Assembly (NCBI GenBank): GCA_027451425.1
Contig: DAIDJH010000004.1
Location: 1 to 17,191 of the forward strand
Direction: 5' to 3'
Source: Bdellovibrionales bacterium
GTDB taxonomy: Bacteria > Bdellovibrionota > Bdellovibrionia > Bdellovibrionales > UBA1609
Length of the DNA stretch: 17,191 nt
Part shown: positions 1 through 7,988 of the stretch, in pieces
Position numbering within the stretch: the first letter of the stretch is position 1
Layout: every line of letters starts with the position of its first letter
Made by a program: the position numbers and the translations under genes
Notes under the pieces: model-generated
Database searches by the model: none
Told to the model about the DNA's origin: nothing
The model's input: the letters and a program-made list of their open reading frames with translations, nothing else

Positions 1-2
1 TT

Positions 3-395
3 CCGACCGAACAACGGGCGTTGGAATTCAACGCGGTTGAGTTCGGATACGGACGGGAAACCACATTGTCTGTGCCGTGCCTGCGCATCGCTGCGGGCGA
101 GAAGATCGTGATCACCGGCGAAAACGGCGCTGGCAAGAGCACGTTGCTTCTCCTGCTCTCTCGCATTCTCGGACCCTCGGAAGGAACGCTGCGCGTCTAC
201 GGGAAGACCGATCCGTTCTTCCAATTGGCGGCGGGCCTGCGGCCGCGCCTCAGCGTGCGCGACAATATGGCCCTCTGCGCGGCGCTGCTGGGTCTGTCTC
301 GGGCGGACTTCCAGCGCCGCCGTGAGGAGCTCATCGCCTTCTCGGAACTGAGCGAGTATCTCCCAAAGGCAAAAAAGTGGATGGGCTTCAATTGA
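3..395 (+). CDS. ABC transporter ATP-binding subunit (polysaccharide-export type), truncated fragment
   Basis: The frame is open from the window edge, so the true start probably lies upstream; the first possible start is TTG at 21. Counting from that TTG, Walker A is GENGAGKST at residues 33-41. It is followed by a stretch of the Wzt/TagH kind (export of O-antigen, capsule or teichoic-acid-like chains): a 'PFFQLAAGLRPRLSVRDN' segment in the Q-loop region, then 'LLGLSRADF' and 'FSELSEYL'. A normal family member then continues to the signature motif, Walker B and the H-loop. Here the match ends after 'SEYL' and the frame stops nine codons later, at 395. The signature, Walker B and switch His are absent, so this piece cannot be a working ATPase. 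GC is about 64% up to 360 and about 43% just after, so the tail from about 356-372 belongs to different DNA. Family call is confident; whether the break is biological or from assembly cannot be told. Confidence 0.75.
   Translation, partial: PTEQRALEFNAVEFGYGRETTLSVPCLRIAAGEKIVITGENGAGKSTLLLLLSRILGPSEGTLRVYGKTDPFFQLAAGLRPRLSVRDNMALCAALLGLSRADFQRRREELIAFSELSEYLPKAKKWMGFN
356..372. other. Chimeric junction: abrupt composition and gene break
   Basis: Two half-genes meet here. To the left, an ABC ATPase frame is family-like up to 'SEYL' (near 360). To the right, the frame of the receiver protein can be read back as 'SPKGKKVDGLQL' from 359, which resembles the loop after receiver beta-strand 3, but upstream of that it reads as unrelated sequence. 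By hand count, GC is 57-72% per 60-base line from 1 to 360, then 45% and 40% in the next two lines. No target-site duplication, IS end or att repeat is visible at the join. Confidence 0.65.
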
Positions 396-1087
396 CACAA
401 AGCCTATATCGCAAACGCGGCCTGCCCAAAGTTATAGCGCTTAAATCAAGTGAATACGCCATAAATGATCAAGACTTTCGAGATTCAGGCGTCGACGATA
501 TATTGGATAGCCCGGTGAATCCACGCAAGCTCATTCTCTCCATCGCCAACCTGGGTGGGATCGACGAAACCGCTCTTCTTGAAAAATACGCGAAAATCAA
601 AGGACAATTGGGCGAAAGCCCGGAAGAACAGTCTTACATTGGATCATATGACGAAAATGGTCAGCCCGTCGAAAGCGTGCAAAGAGTTCGGCAGTCGATA
701 GAGTCCGCAACGAAAGTGGCGGGCTTTCCACTGGATGCCAAAGCCGACGCATTTCGTGACGCTTCGAAAATATTTGATGGTGCATCAGATGCCTCGCCAC
801 CACGGTTCCCGCTACAAACACCGCCGGGGGAGAGCGTGCAAAATGCGCAGCAGCCTTCGCAAAAAGCTCAGGGTCAAACTTCAACGCCTGAGCACAAGAA
901 AACAGAGCGAGAGCAGAAATACGATTTATGGGCGAAAAAGCTTGGTCCCCTGCCGCCGAAGCATTTTGTGCGCGACCGCATTTTAGAATTTAATAAGAAA
1001 GTTCGCGCGAATAACGTCATCGAGGATATCGATGAAGTCGAGGACGAGCGAAAAACATTTGTGAAGGCGCTTTTTCGTCGGCGCTAG
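377..1087 (+). CDS. Receiver-domain protein with disordered linker, N-terminally truncated
   Basis: The first 60 residues fit the second half of a two-component receiver domain: 'DGLQLTQSLYRKRG' as alpha-3, 'PKVIALKSSEY' as beta-4, 'SGVDDILDSPVNPRKLI' as the beta-5 end. The usual Lys before Pro in beta-5 is replaced by Ser (DSPVNP). The first half, with the acidic pair and phosphoacceptor Asp, is missing because the gene is broken at the junction near 360; the GTG at 377 is only the first start codon left. After residue 70 the protein is hydrophilic and rich in Gln, Ser and Pro. It ends in a basic/acidic tail ('KYDLWAKKLGPLPPKHFVRDRI', then an Asp/Glu-rich helix and 'ALFRRR') that I do not recognise. 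It is convergent with the J-domain response regulator, with 3 bp between the stop codons. As it stands it is probably a fragment; the intact protein was likely a single-receiver response regulator with a C-terminal interaction tail. Confidence 0.6.
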   Translation: MDGLQLTQSLYRKRGLPKVIALKSSEYAINDQDFRDSGVDDILDSPVNPRKLILSIANLGGIDETALLEKYAKIKGQLGESPEEQSYIGSYDENGQPVESVQRVRQSIESATKVAGFPLDAKADAFRDASKIFDGASDASPPRFPLQTPPGESVQNAQQPSQKAQGQTSTPEHKKTEREQKYDLWAKKLGPLPPKHFVRDRILEFNKKVRANNVIEDIDEVEDERKTFVKALFRRR

Positions 1088-1090
1088 AAG

Positions 1091-3079
1091 CTAACCCGTT
1101 TTACGCCGTAAAATTTTTGTCACGACAACCGAAAGGTCGTCGGTGAAAGTTGACTTCTTTTTTCCGTAAACTTGTTTTATATAGGTAATTTCTTTGTTTG
1201 CATCGATAAAATTGGGGTCCAATGAGAGGGCGTGTTTGAAAGCCTGGTAGGAGCGTTGAATTTCTCCGGTGAGTTCATAGTACATGCCTTTCACGAAGAA
1301 GTACTGAGGGTTATGCCGGTCTTCATGAGCGATGGTTTGCATTAAGTCGCCGGCTCGATTGGCCAGTTCACTGCGATCGGCACGATGCCGTTTTTCTTTT
1401 ATCAGCGACCAAATGTAATAGACGACGACGTCTGAACGGCGGCCGTGCATTTTCATCACTTTTTCTAGTGCTTTGCGTGCCTCACGGAACTGGTGGGACC
1501 GTAGCAGGCGCAGGCCTTCTTCGAATTTTGTTTCGGCTAGTAAAATCTCGTCGGCCATCCCGTGTTCAAGGGTTTTCGTGTAAGCTTGTCTTTTCGCCTC
1601 GTCGCTTAATGTGGAATGAGCTTGAGTGATTCTGGCAAATATTTTTTGACTCAATTCACGCAGGTCGGCTGGCACTGAATCGGGGAGGCGATCCGGATGA
1701 AGAACTTTAGCCAGTTCGCGATAGCATCTCTGAATCTCTGATTGTTTGGCGAGTTTATTCACTCCCAAAATTTGGAAAAAATTTTGATCCTGCATCTCTT
1801 GCCAAATGCGCTCGAGCCGTATTCGCTTATTTTCAATTGATTCTTTATCGACGGCTTTCGGGCCAAAGCGCAAAATGCGCTGTAATAAGAAAAAATGAAG
1901 GGCGCGTAAAATATCGAGCTCGCGATCCATGTGGTCGGCGCAAATTTGATCGATTGTCCGCGGCCAGGTGAGAGTCATTTCAAGATCGGCGAATACACGC
2001 GCGGCGGGCAGATGAGCGACGATATTGGCCTGATTATAATTCACGCTGGCGGTCAGTGGGTTCCCCACATATTGACGGTAAAATGATTTCAACCATTCGT
2101 TTGACAGCTTTGAACATGCCCAATCGCTGAGCAGCTGAGTGAACTTAAAGCCATCGATAAAAACGTCCGATTCGATCTCTTTGGCGTCGAATTGAATTTC
2201 AACGTTGGTATCTTGTATGGTCTTCGAAAGCCGTATGACCATCTGTTCGTGACGGACAATCCCGATGGCGTGAGGTGAGATGTAAGATTCATCCACGAGG
2301 CGCTCGCCGAGTCGCTTTGATTGCTGTTTTGCCAGCATGCGATCGATTTCTTCGGAAGAGGCAAAGCCCATTTCAATAAGAAGAACGCCAAAGTATGATT
2401 CGGAGTCGGCGAAATGGACGTTGGCTATTTTGCCTTTATTAAAATCAATCGCAGCTTGACGACTGTCTGGATAAGCGATGCGAAGGGTGCCGGAAATGTG
2501 GGGATCCATCAAAAGAGAGTAAACCCAGGGCAAATCGAGGCCATGAATGGAAGGAGTTTGCCGTACGGCGTGAAGTTTATCGTTCGAGGAGTATTGTTCC
2601 AGCTGTAAGAGTTCAAAAAGCGGCTGTTGATCTGCATCCAGAATCGGTGTGAAAATTTCATCAAATGTTTGGATGACGCGACTGAGTTCGAAGGGTTTGT
2701 TAAAAAATTCGCGAGCCTTAGATTTGATAAGCGCCTCGCGCGCGAAGGCTTTGTCGCGAAAAATTCCGCTGGTAAGAGCGATTTCAATTTTCGGATAACT
2801 ATTTTTTATTTCCGAAGCCAAATCGACGCCGTTTTTTCGCGGCAGCATGCAGTCGATGATCATCCCATGATATTCTTCAAGCCGGAGCGCGTTTTCAGCC
2901 GCCGACGGGGAGGGAACCAATCTGATACTATAACCTGAGCGCCGGAACCCTTCTTCAAGGGCGCGGCCTAATGATTCGTCATCTTCGACAACGAGTATGC
3001 GTATATCCGACTTTTTCACCTTCAATCTATCGGATTTTTCAGCTAAAATGTTGACGATAACATGACCAAAGACGCACAT
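1091..3079 (-). CDS. Response regulator with REC, DUF4388 (PATAN), J and TPR domains
   Basis: Counting from the ATG at 3079, residues 26-142 form a receiver domain with acidic pair D33/D34, phosphoacceptor D76, T103 and K128 (FNKPF), so it looks phosphorylatable. Residues about 180-300 match the DUF4388/PATAN style ('SGTLRI...GKIANVHFADSESYFGVLLIEMG'), a module often attached to signalling proteins in deltaproteobacteria. Residues 433-503 form a J domain with HPD at 461-463, predicting an interaction with a DnaK-type chaperone. Residues 513-635 carry TPR-like helices, the clearest being 'AFKHALSLDPNFIDA'. No membrane segment or DNA-binding domain is seen, so output is likely by protein contact in the cytoplasm. 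The start is uncertain: the ATG at 3079 has no Shine-Dalgarno, and TTG 3025 or GTG 3019, just before the receiver, would leave a normal intergenic region to the divergent thioredoxin. Confidence 0.85.
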   Translation of the reverse strand: MCVFGHVIVNILAEKSDRLKVKKSDIRILVVEDDESLGRALEEGFRRSGYSIRLVPSPSAAENALRLEEYHGMIIDCMLPRKNGVDLASEIKNSYPKIEIALTSGIFRDKAFAREALIKSKAREFFNKPFELSRVIQTFDEIFTPILDADQQPLFELLQLEQYSSNDKLHAVRQTPSIHGLDLPWVYSLLMDPHISGTLRIAYPDSRQAAIDFNKGKIANVHFADSESYFGVLLIEMGFASSEEIDRMLAKQQSKRLGERLVDESYISPHAIGIVRHEQMVIRLSKTIQDTNVEIQFDAKEIESDVFIDGFKFTQLLSDWACSKLSNEWLKSFYRQYVGNPLTASVNYNQANIVAHLPAARVFADLEMTLTWPRTIDQICADHMDRELDILRALHFFLLQRILRFGPKAVDKESIENKRIRLERIWQEMQDQNFFQILGVNKLAKQSEIQRCYRELAKVLHPDRLPDSVPADLRELSQKIFARITQAHSTLSDEAKRQAYTKTLEHGMADEILLAETKFEEGLRLLRSHQFREARKALEKVMKMHGRRSDVVVYYIWSLIKEKRHRADRSELANRAGDLMQTIAHEDRHNPQYFFVKGMYYELTGEIQRSYQAFKHALSLDPNFIDANKEITYIKQVYGKKKSTFTDDLSVVVTKILRRKTG
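3021..3049 (+). promoter_or_regulatory. Candidate sigma70 promoter for the thioredoxin gene
   Basis: TTCAAT (3021-3026), a 17-base spacer, then TAAAAT (3044-3049; five of six consensus bases). The start point would be near 3056, giving a leader of about 50 bases with a strong AAGGAGG ribosome site at 3096-3102. The -35 match is poor. If the neighbouring response regulator starts at 3019 this lies in the intergenic region; if it starts at 3079 the promoter overlaps its first codons. Confidence 0.3.
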
Positions 3080-3107
3080 GTTTAACTTGGTTTTGAAGGA
3101 GGTAAAA

Positions 3108-3428
3108 ATGGCGACTCAGGCTGTTACGGATCAATCTTTTGAAGGCGACGTTCTAAAATCGGGCACTCCGGTCTTACTGGACTTTTGGGCAGAATGGTGC
3201 GGCCCATGCCGAGCGCTCGGTCCAAAACTTGAAGAGATAGCGCAAGAGCTAGGCGGTAAATTGCGCGTGCTCAAAATCAATATCGACGAGAACCCGACAA
3301 CTCCAGCCAAGTTCGGGATTCGAAGTATTCCAACGATGATTCTTTTCAAAGGCGGGCAACCGGTTGAGCAATTACTCGGAAATTTGCCAAAAGAAAATAT
3401 CGTTGAGATGATCCGCCGTCATATTTGA
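3108..3428 (+). CDS. trxA: Thioredoxin
   Basis: A 106-residue protein of classical thioredoxin length, reducing protein disulfides in the cytoplasm with electrons from thioredoxin reductase. The active site is WCGPC with C31 and C34, preceded by 'LLDFWAEW'. The cis-proline loop is 'SIPT' (P75), and the C-terminal 'GG..V..L.G...K' segment is in place. There is no signal peptide. The ATG at 3108 is preferred over an in-frame ATG at 3078 because AAGGAGG lies five bases upstream of it and the family begins near here. The gene is divergent from the J-domain response regulator and convergent with rodA (24 bp between stops, with only a 4-bp hairpin there). Confidence 0.96.
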   Translation: MATQAVTDQSFEGDVLKSGTPVLLDFWAEWCGPCRALGPKLEEIAQELGGKLRVLKINIDENPTTPAKFGIRSIPTMILFKGGQPVEQLLGNLPKENIVEMIRRHI

Positions 3429-3452
3429 AGCGGATCGCTATTTCTATACCAG

Positions 3453-4577
3453 CTAAAATAAAAACTTGCGGTAGGAGATGGATGAGATAATTCCCAAGCA
3501 GGCCATGGCGGTGATCATCATGGAGCCGCCGTACGACAACAATGGCAGGGGTACGCCGACAACCGGCAATAGTCCAATGACCATGCTGATATTCACCACG
3601 ATGTGCCAAAATAGGATCGAGATTGCCCCAACTCCGACCAAAACGCCGAACCGATCACGGGCTTGAGCGGCGATGCGCGTGCACATAAATAACAAAAACA
3701 AAAACAAACTGGCGGTTGTCATGCTACCGATAAACCCGTGCTCCTCGCTCAGAACTGAAAAAATAAAGTCAGTGTGTCGTTCAGGCAAAAAATCCATTTG
3801 CGACTGCGTGCCGCGCCGAAAACCTTTACCGAATACTCGGCCGCTCCCGACGGCGATTCTCGACTGTAAACTGTTGTAGCCGGCGCCGCGCGGATCTTTG
3901 CTCGGTGACAAAAAGGTGAGAACGCGGTTTTTTTGATAAGGCTTAAGTCCGAATGTCCAAATGAGCGGAAAGGCCACCATTCCAACGACAAATAAAAATG
4001 CCAAAATAGAGGTGCGAACTTTAACAAAAAGAACCATGGTCGCAAAGACCGCAATCAGCATAAGGCCGGTACCGAGATCCGGTTGCTTAACAGTGAGTGC
4101 CGTAGGTACCAGCGTTACAATCGTTGGGATGACAAGATCCCAAAAGCCCATGCCTTCAGGGTTCGTTTGTTTTGAAAGAATTTTTGCTAGAATAAACACG
4201 AGCACCAATTTCATCGTTTCGGAGGGCTGGTAGCGAAAAAAACCGAGCTCAAGCCAGCGGCGCGCGCCAAGAGAACTGCGCCCCATAACGAGCACGAGCG
4301 CGAGTGCGATTAAATTGAGAAAATAAAAAACGTAAGCGCTGCGGCTAAAAAATCGGTAGTCGACAAGGGTGATGCCGAAAAATACCAACCAACCCATAGT
4401 GAGATAAACAATTTGAAGCCAGAACAAGCGGTTTTGTGCCGAGGATGCCGTCACGCCGTGAGTGGCGCTGTAAAGCGTGATTAATCCTATTATGTTTAGA
4501 CAAAAAACGACAGCGATGAAGTTCCAATCCAAGCGACGGAAAAAAGTGCGTTCTTCGACTTGCATGTCAGTCGCCAT
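3453..4577 (-). CDS. rodA: Rod-shape SEDS peptidoglycan glycosyltransferase RodA
   Basis: A 374-residue polytopic inner-membrane protein of the SEDS family. RodA polymerises lipid II into glycan strands in the elongasome, working with the class B transpeptidase PBP2. Visible hallmarks are 'LGARRWLELGFFRYQPSE' (residues 103-120), 'KQPDLGTGLM' (164-173), 'LQSRIAVGSG' (237-246), and the catalytic-loop 'LPERHTDFIFSVLSEEHGF' with the essential Asp at 270, followed by a 'GGSMM' segment near the C terminus. The ATG at 4577 has GAGG seven bases upstream and overlaps the last 11 bases of the PBP2 gene, which implies translational coupling; an internal ATG at 4565, one base after the PBP2 stop, is a less likely start. 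It is the last gene of the mreC-mreD-mrdA-rodA operon. Cluster context separates it from FtsW. Confidence 0.95.
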   Translation of the reverse strand: MATDMQVEERTFFRRLDWNFIAVVFCLNIIGLITLYSATHGVTASSAQNRLFWLQIVYLTMGWLVFFGITLVDYRFFSRSAYVFYFLNLIALALVLVMGRSSLGARRWLELGFFRYQPSETMKLVLVFILAKILSKQTNPEGMGFWDLVIPTIVTLVPTALTVKQPDLGTGLMLIAVFATMVLFVKVRTSILAFLFVVGMVAFPLIWTFGLKPYQKNRVLTFLSPSKDPRGAGYNSLQSRIAVGSGRVFGKGFRRGTQSQMDFLPERHTDFIFSVLSEEHGFIGSMTTASLFLFLLFMCTRIAAQARDRFGVLVGVGAISILFWHIVVNISMVIGLLPVVGVPLPLLSYGGSMMITAMACLGIISSISYRKFLF

Positions 4578-6567
4578 GCGTGATCCTCGTTTCAGTTAAA
4601 ATCGGTTTAGTCGGCCGGCTTTTGCCGACGAGAGTCTTGGTTTTTATCCAATCGGGATGATATTTTTGAATATAAGCACGGATCACGTCGCGAACGACCG
4701 GAGCTCCGCCCAAATTACCCCAGCATGAATGTTCTGCAAGTACGCCAACGACGATTTCAGGATGATCAACGGGGGCGAACGCGAGGTAGATCCCATTGTC
4801 GCGGAGCCAGAACGGGCGATTGAAGCAGTTTTTGTGAATTTGATCGGCCGAAAATGATACAACTTGGCTCGTACCGGTTTTGCCCGCCATAATAACGCCT
4901 GGAATCTTCCACCAGTGAGCGGTGCCTTTGTCGCCATTGGCGACAAGTCGCATCCCTTCGCGCACGAAGGCGAGATATTTTTTGTTGACGAGAACTCCTG
5001 CATCGTTGGGCTTGGTTATGTCGCGAATGATTTGCGGCTTGTACTCTTGCATGGCGTGGTGATTTTGATTTTGAATCTCTTTAACTAAAAAAGGCTTATA
5101 TAGCGTGCCATTGGTGGCTATCGTATTATAGGCCAATGCTTCTTGAAGGAGTGTGACAAGCACATACCCTTGGCCGATGGCGTTTGACAAATTTTCGCCC
5201 GGCAGCCAGGGCTCATCCAAGGTTTTCATTTTCCACGCTTTAGTTGGAAATAGTCCGGGCGTCTCACCGGGCACTTGAATACCGGTTTTTTGCCCGAGCC
5301 CCATGGCTTTGGCATACTTTGCGATGTTGTCGATGCCGAGCTGAATGCCCATTTTGTAGAAGAAGACGTTACTCGACTCCTCGATCGCTTGCATAATGTC
5401 GATGTTACCGTGCCCGGCTCGTTCAGCGTCATGGTACCAGCGCCCACCGAACCACATTTTGCCCGGAGCGCTGACGATCGTGTAGGGAGTGACAACCCCC
5501 TCTTGCAAGGCGGCCGTGGCCACAACCGGTTTGATGGTTGAACCAGGCGAGTAGTGATCTTGAATGACTTTGTCCATGAACGGCTTGTAGGGGTCTTTCG
5601 TCAGTGCATCCCACGTGTCAGAGTTCACGGAGCCTTGGGCAAATTCATTTGGGTCAAACGATGGCGTACTCACCCAAGCGAGAATTTCGCCGTCAGATTT
5701 TATCGCGACGAGCGCGCCAATACGCGGGCCAATTTTGTCATTTTGGTGGAGCATGGCGTCCATCGCCGCCTTTTGCACGTCTTCATCGATCGTCAAAACA
5801 ATATTGTGACCTGGAACTGGCGGTTGAGGTTTCAAATCTAATAAAGCTTTGTTGAGTGCCGCTGATTCGCGGCCGTGGGCGTCGACTTCGGTGTAACTGA
5901 GGCCATCGTGACCGCGCAAGATCGGGTCGAGAGATTCTTCGAGACCATTTTGGCCGATCCAATCACCCTGCTGAACGATTTTTGTTGTATGGTATTTTTT
6001 GCGATAATCCTCAATTTCGTGCTGCGAGACCTCGCCGACATAACCAAAAAGCTGTGCGCCATTCGGGCCAAGCGGATAGTAGCGCATCACGGTTTCGTCG
6101 ACGTTCAGCCCGGGTTGGTCGATACGGATGCGCTTGAGGCGGAAAACTTCGTCAAGAGTTAGATTGGGCTTAATTATGACCGGCATGAAGGGGCCGTTTT
6201 TCCATCGACTGGCACGGACGTCTTCGATAATTTTTTCCGGTTCGACTTGCAAAATCTTGCCGACAACGTTGGCTGTGTCCACCAAGCGGGAAGCGTATTG
6301 GGGCGTGATTGTGGCGTTGAAACCGAGCACGTTGTCGACGAGAATGTTGCCGTCGCGATCGAGAATCAATCCGCGTGGCGCGCGGATTCGCGTTTCTTTG
6401 AGTAGATTTTTTTCAGAATATTCGTGCAGCTCGTCGCCTTGAATGATCTGCAAGTACCACAGGCGGCTAAAAATTATGACGAGCGTTAACCCAAGAATAA
6501 TGTAAATATATCGAAAACGTGCCACCAGATCGCGGGGATCGTCTTCGGGGGCGTCGAATTCGTTCAA
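4567..6567 (-). CDS. mrdA: Penicillin-binding protein 2 (elongasome transpeptidase)
   Basis: A 666-residue class B PBP that cross-links peptidoglycan during side-wall growth as partner of RodA. After a short cytoplasmic tail it has one membrane anchor (about residues 20-37), a dimerisation/pedestal region starting at 'RGLILDRDGNILVDN' (65-79), and a transpeptidase domain with all three active-site motifs: STIK with nucleophile S343 and K346, SSN at 398-400, and KTG at 563-565. The frame is open back to 6684, but the extra N terminus overlaps mreD and is not family-like. The start chosen is TTG at 6567, which shares bases with the mreD stop (TTGA) and has GGAGG four bases upstream. The short spacing and TTG may lower its translation or tie it to mreD. 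Its stop lies inside the start of rodA. Confidence 0.95.
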   Translation of the reverse strand: MNEFDAPEDDPRDLVARFRYIYIILGLTLVIIFSRLWYLQIIQGDELHEYSEKNLLKETRIRAPRGLILDRDGNILVDNVLGFNATITPQYASRLVDTANVVGKILQVEPEKIIEDVRASRWKNGPFMPVIIKPNLTLDEVFRLKRIRIDQPGLNVDETVMRYYPLGPNGAQLFGYVGEVSQHEIEDYRKKYHTTKIVQQGDWIGQNGLEESLDPILRGHDGLSYTEVDAHGRESAALNKALLDLKPQPPVPGHNIVLTIDEDVQKAAMDAMLHQNDKIGPRIGALVAIKSDGEILAWVSTPSFDPNEFAQGSVNSDTWDALTKDPYKPFMDKVIQDHYSPGSTIKPVVATAALQEGVVTPYTIVSAPGKMWFGGRWYHDAERAGHGNIDIMQAIEESSNVFFYKMGIQLGIDNIAKYAKAMGLGQKTGIQVPGETPGLFPTKAWKMKTLDEPWLPGENLSNAIGQGYVLVTLLQEALAYNTIATNGTLYKPFLVKEIQNQNHHAMQEYKPQIIRDITKPNDAGVLVNKKYLAFVREGMRLVANGDKGTAHWWKIPGVIMAGKTGTSQVVSFSADQIHKNCFNRPFWLRDNGIYLAFAPVDHPEIVVGVLAEHSCWGNLGGAPVVRDVIRAYIQKYHPDWIKTKTLVGKSRPTKPILTETRITHGD

Positions 6568-7103
6568 ACGACCTCCGATTCCGTATCTTTTGGCGGTTCG
6601 CGCCGAGTTAGCCGGTCGACAAAGCCGAAAAGGTAAAACAACGGGAGTGCAAAGGCCGAGGTAAGAAGGGCACGCAGAATCCAATCATAAAAATAAAACT
6701 CGGTAGAGGGATGACGATCGACAAAATACGAAAGCAAAAAGCTGGCAATTGGGATCACCAGAGCTGAAATACCCGCCGCAAGCATATAGGAGTTTGGTCC
6801 TGACCAGAGGATGCGGTTTCGCAAAAGGTAAAGCACTCCCCAAACGATCAGGTTGATGCAAACCACTGACTCAAGAGGTGCCCCGGTCATTGTGGCCATG
6901 ACAAGCGCCACAATATAACTCATGATTAGCGATTCATAAATAGAACGGTAGAGAACCCAATAGTTTAAGACGGCAATCCAAACGTACGGGCTCGGAAAAT
7001 AACCGAAAATATGGAGCCAGAGAGAGCTTTGAAATCCGGCGAGCGTTTCGGCGAGCAAGCCGAATAGAAGATAGTTTAATAGAACAAACCCGGTTTCGCT
7101 CAT
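6564..7103 (-). CDS. mreD: Rod shape-determining membrane protein MreD
   Basis: A 179-residue hydrophobic protein with about five membrane segments, of the size and topology expected for MreD, the inner-membrane partner of MreC. Sequence motifs are weak, as usual for this family ('FGLLAETLAGFQSSLWLHIFGYFPSPYVWIAVLNYWVL' style N terminus). The assignment leans on position: it lies two bases downstream of mreC and runs into mrdA with a TTGA overlap. The ATG at 7103 has GAGG about ten bases upstream. The C-terminal tail ('RREPPKDTESEVV') is charged and cytoplasmic. Confidence 0.88.
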   Translation of the reverse strand: MSETGFVLLNYLLFGLLAETLAGFQSSLWLHIFGYFPSPYVWIAVLNYWVLYRSIYESLIMSYIVALVMATMTGAPLESVVCINLIVWGVLYLLRNRILWSGPNSYMLAAGISALVIPIASFLLSYFVDRHPSTEFYFYDWILRALLTSAFALPLFYLFGFVDRLTRREPPKDTESEVV

Positions 7104-7105
7104 TT

Positions 7106-7945
7106 CTACTTTCCCTCAGCGAGATTTTCGAGATCTTGATAGTTGGCGTTTAAGATCACAAAAACCTCTTCTAGGTTTACCGCGTCGACGACTGGTTGAA
7201 CCGTTACGTTTTGGCCAAGACCGTATTCGTCGCGGCTGATGGCTGTTACAGCCCCGATCGGGAAACCCTTGGGGAAGTAGTTGTCGATCCCGCTCGTGAT
7301 GATCATGTCACCCACTTTGACGTCGTCGGAGCGCTTAAGCAGTGTGAGTTGGCACCTGTCTTCCGTTAGGCCCTGCAATATCCCACGTGAGCGTGACCGT
7401 TGAACAATCGCGTCGACGACGGCGTTGCGATCCGTGATGAGCAAAATTTTGGATGTGTGAGGTTCGACTTCTATGGCGTAACCGACAATGCCGTTGATAG
7501 CGATAACGCCCATGCCTTTTTTCACGCCGCTAGAACTGCCGCGATCAATGGTGACCGAGTCATAATCAGTCAATAAATCTCGGCCGATGATGTGCGCAGC
7601 AAGCAGGCTCATATTGCTTTTTTGGCGAAAATCCAAAAGGCGGTTGAGGCGTTCGTTTTCTAATTTCAGTTCTGTATTGGCCCCTTGCTGCGCTTGGGAT
7701 TCGGCGAGTTTTTGGCGCAAGATCCGGTTTTCTTTTTTGATATTGACCAAATTGAGGTAGAGATCGGTCGTGCTGCGAACGCCGAAGCTGAACGTTGCGT
7801 ACGTGCTTTGGATGACCGAACTAGCCAAGTAAAAGGGTGCCAAAATCCAAGGCGTATTTTTGGAGCGCTCCTGCATGTTCACCGAAAAAATGGGGATCGC
7901 GATAAGCGCTGCGATGATTATGGTTTTGCGGTTGAGAAAGTTCAC
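7106..7945 (-). CDS. mreC: Rod shape-determining protein MreC
   Basis: A 279-residue periplasmic scaffold protein of the elongasome, which activates PBP2/RodA and links them to MreB filaments. It has an N-terminal membrane anchor (residues about 7-21), a coiled coil (about 65-110, 'KKENRILRQKLAES', 'LKLENERLNRLLDF'), then the paired beta domains with family motifs 'DSVTIDRGSSSGVKKGMGVI' (129-148), 'GIVGYAIEV' (152-160), 'ILQGL' (189-193) and 'VGDMIITSGIDNYFPKGFPIG' (211-231). The frame is open far upstream, but GTG 7945 places the start just before the anchor and clear of the divergent PpiD-like gene. No good ribosome site precedes it, so the start is a reasoned choice. It is the first gene of the four-gene operon; no mreB is adjacent. 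Confidence 0.93.
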   Translation of the reverse strand: MNFLNRKTIIIAALIAIPIFSVNMQERSKNTPWILAPFYLASSVIQSTYATFSFGVRSTTDLYLNLVNIKKENRILRQKLAESQAQQGANTELKLENERLNRLLDFRQKSNMSLLAAHIIGRDLLTDYDSVTIDRGSSSGVKKGMGVIAINGIVGYAIEVEPHTSKILLITDRNAVVDAIVQRSRSRGILQGLTEDRCQLTLLKRSDDVKVGDMIITSGIDNYFPKGFPIGAVTAISRDEYGLGQNVTVQPVVDAVNLEEVFVILNANYQDLENLAEGK

Positions 7946-7959
7946 CCTAACAATTTCGC

Positions 7960-7988
7960 TTGCAACGCCAAAAAAAACAATGGATTCT
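7960..7988 (+). promoter_or_regulatory. Weak candidate promoter in the mreC / ppiD divergent gap
   Basis: The 51-bp gap between the two divergent starts contains TTGCAA (7960-7965), a 17-base spacer with an A8 run, and GATTCT (7983-7988) on the plus strand. Transcription would begin almost at the PpiD start codon (7997), giving a leaderless or very short-leader message; no Shine-Dalgarno is seen there. No convincing mreC promoter is visible on the other strand in the gap, so it may lie inside the ppiD coding region. Confidence 0.2.

Noticed and set aside
3429..3439. AGCG-GAT-CGCT hairpin between trxA and rodA as a bidirectional terminator
   Set aside because: Only four base pairs and no T-tract on either side.
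6568..6684. Extra 39 residues on PBP2 from an ATG at 6684
   Set aside because: They overlap mreD out of frame, are Cys/Pro/Arg-rich and not family-like, while TTG 6567 has a ribosome site.
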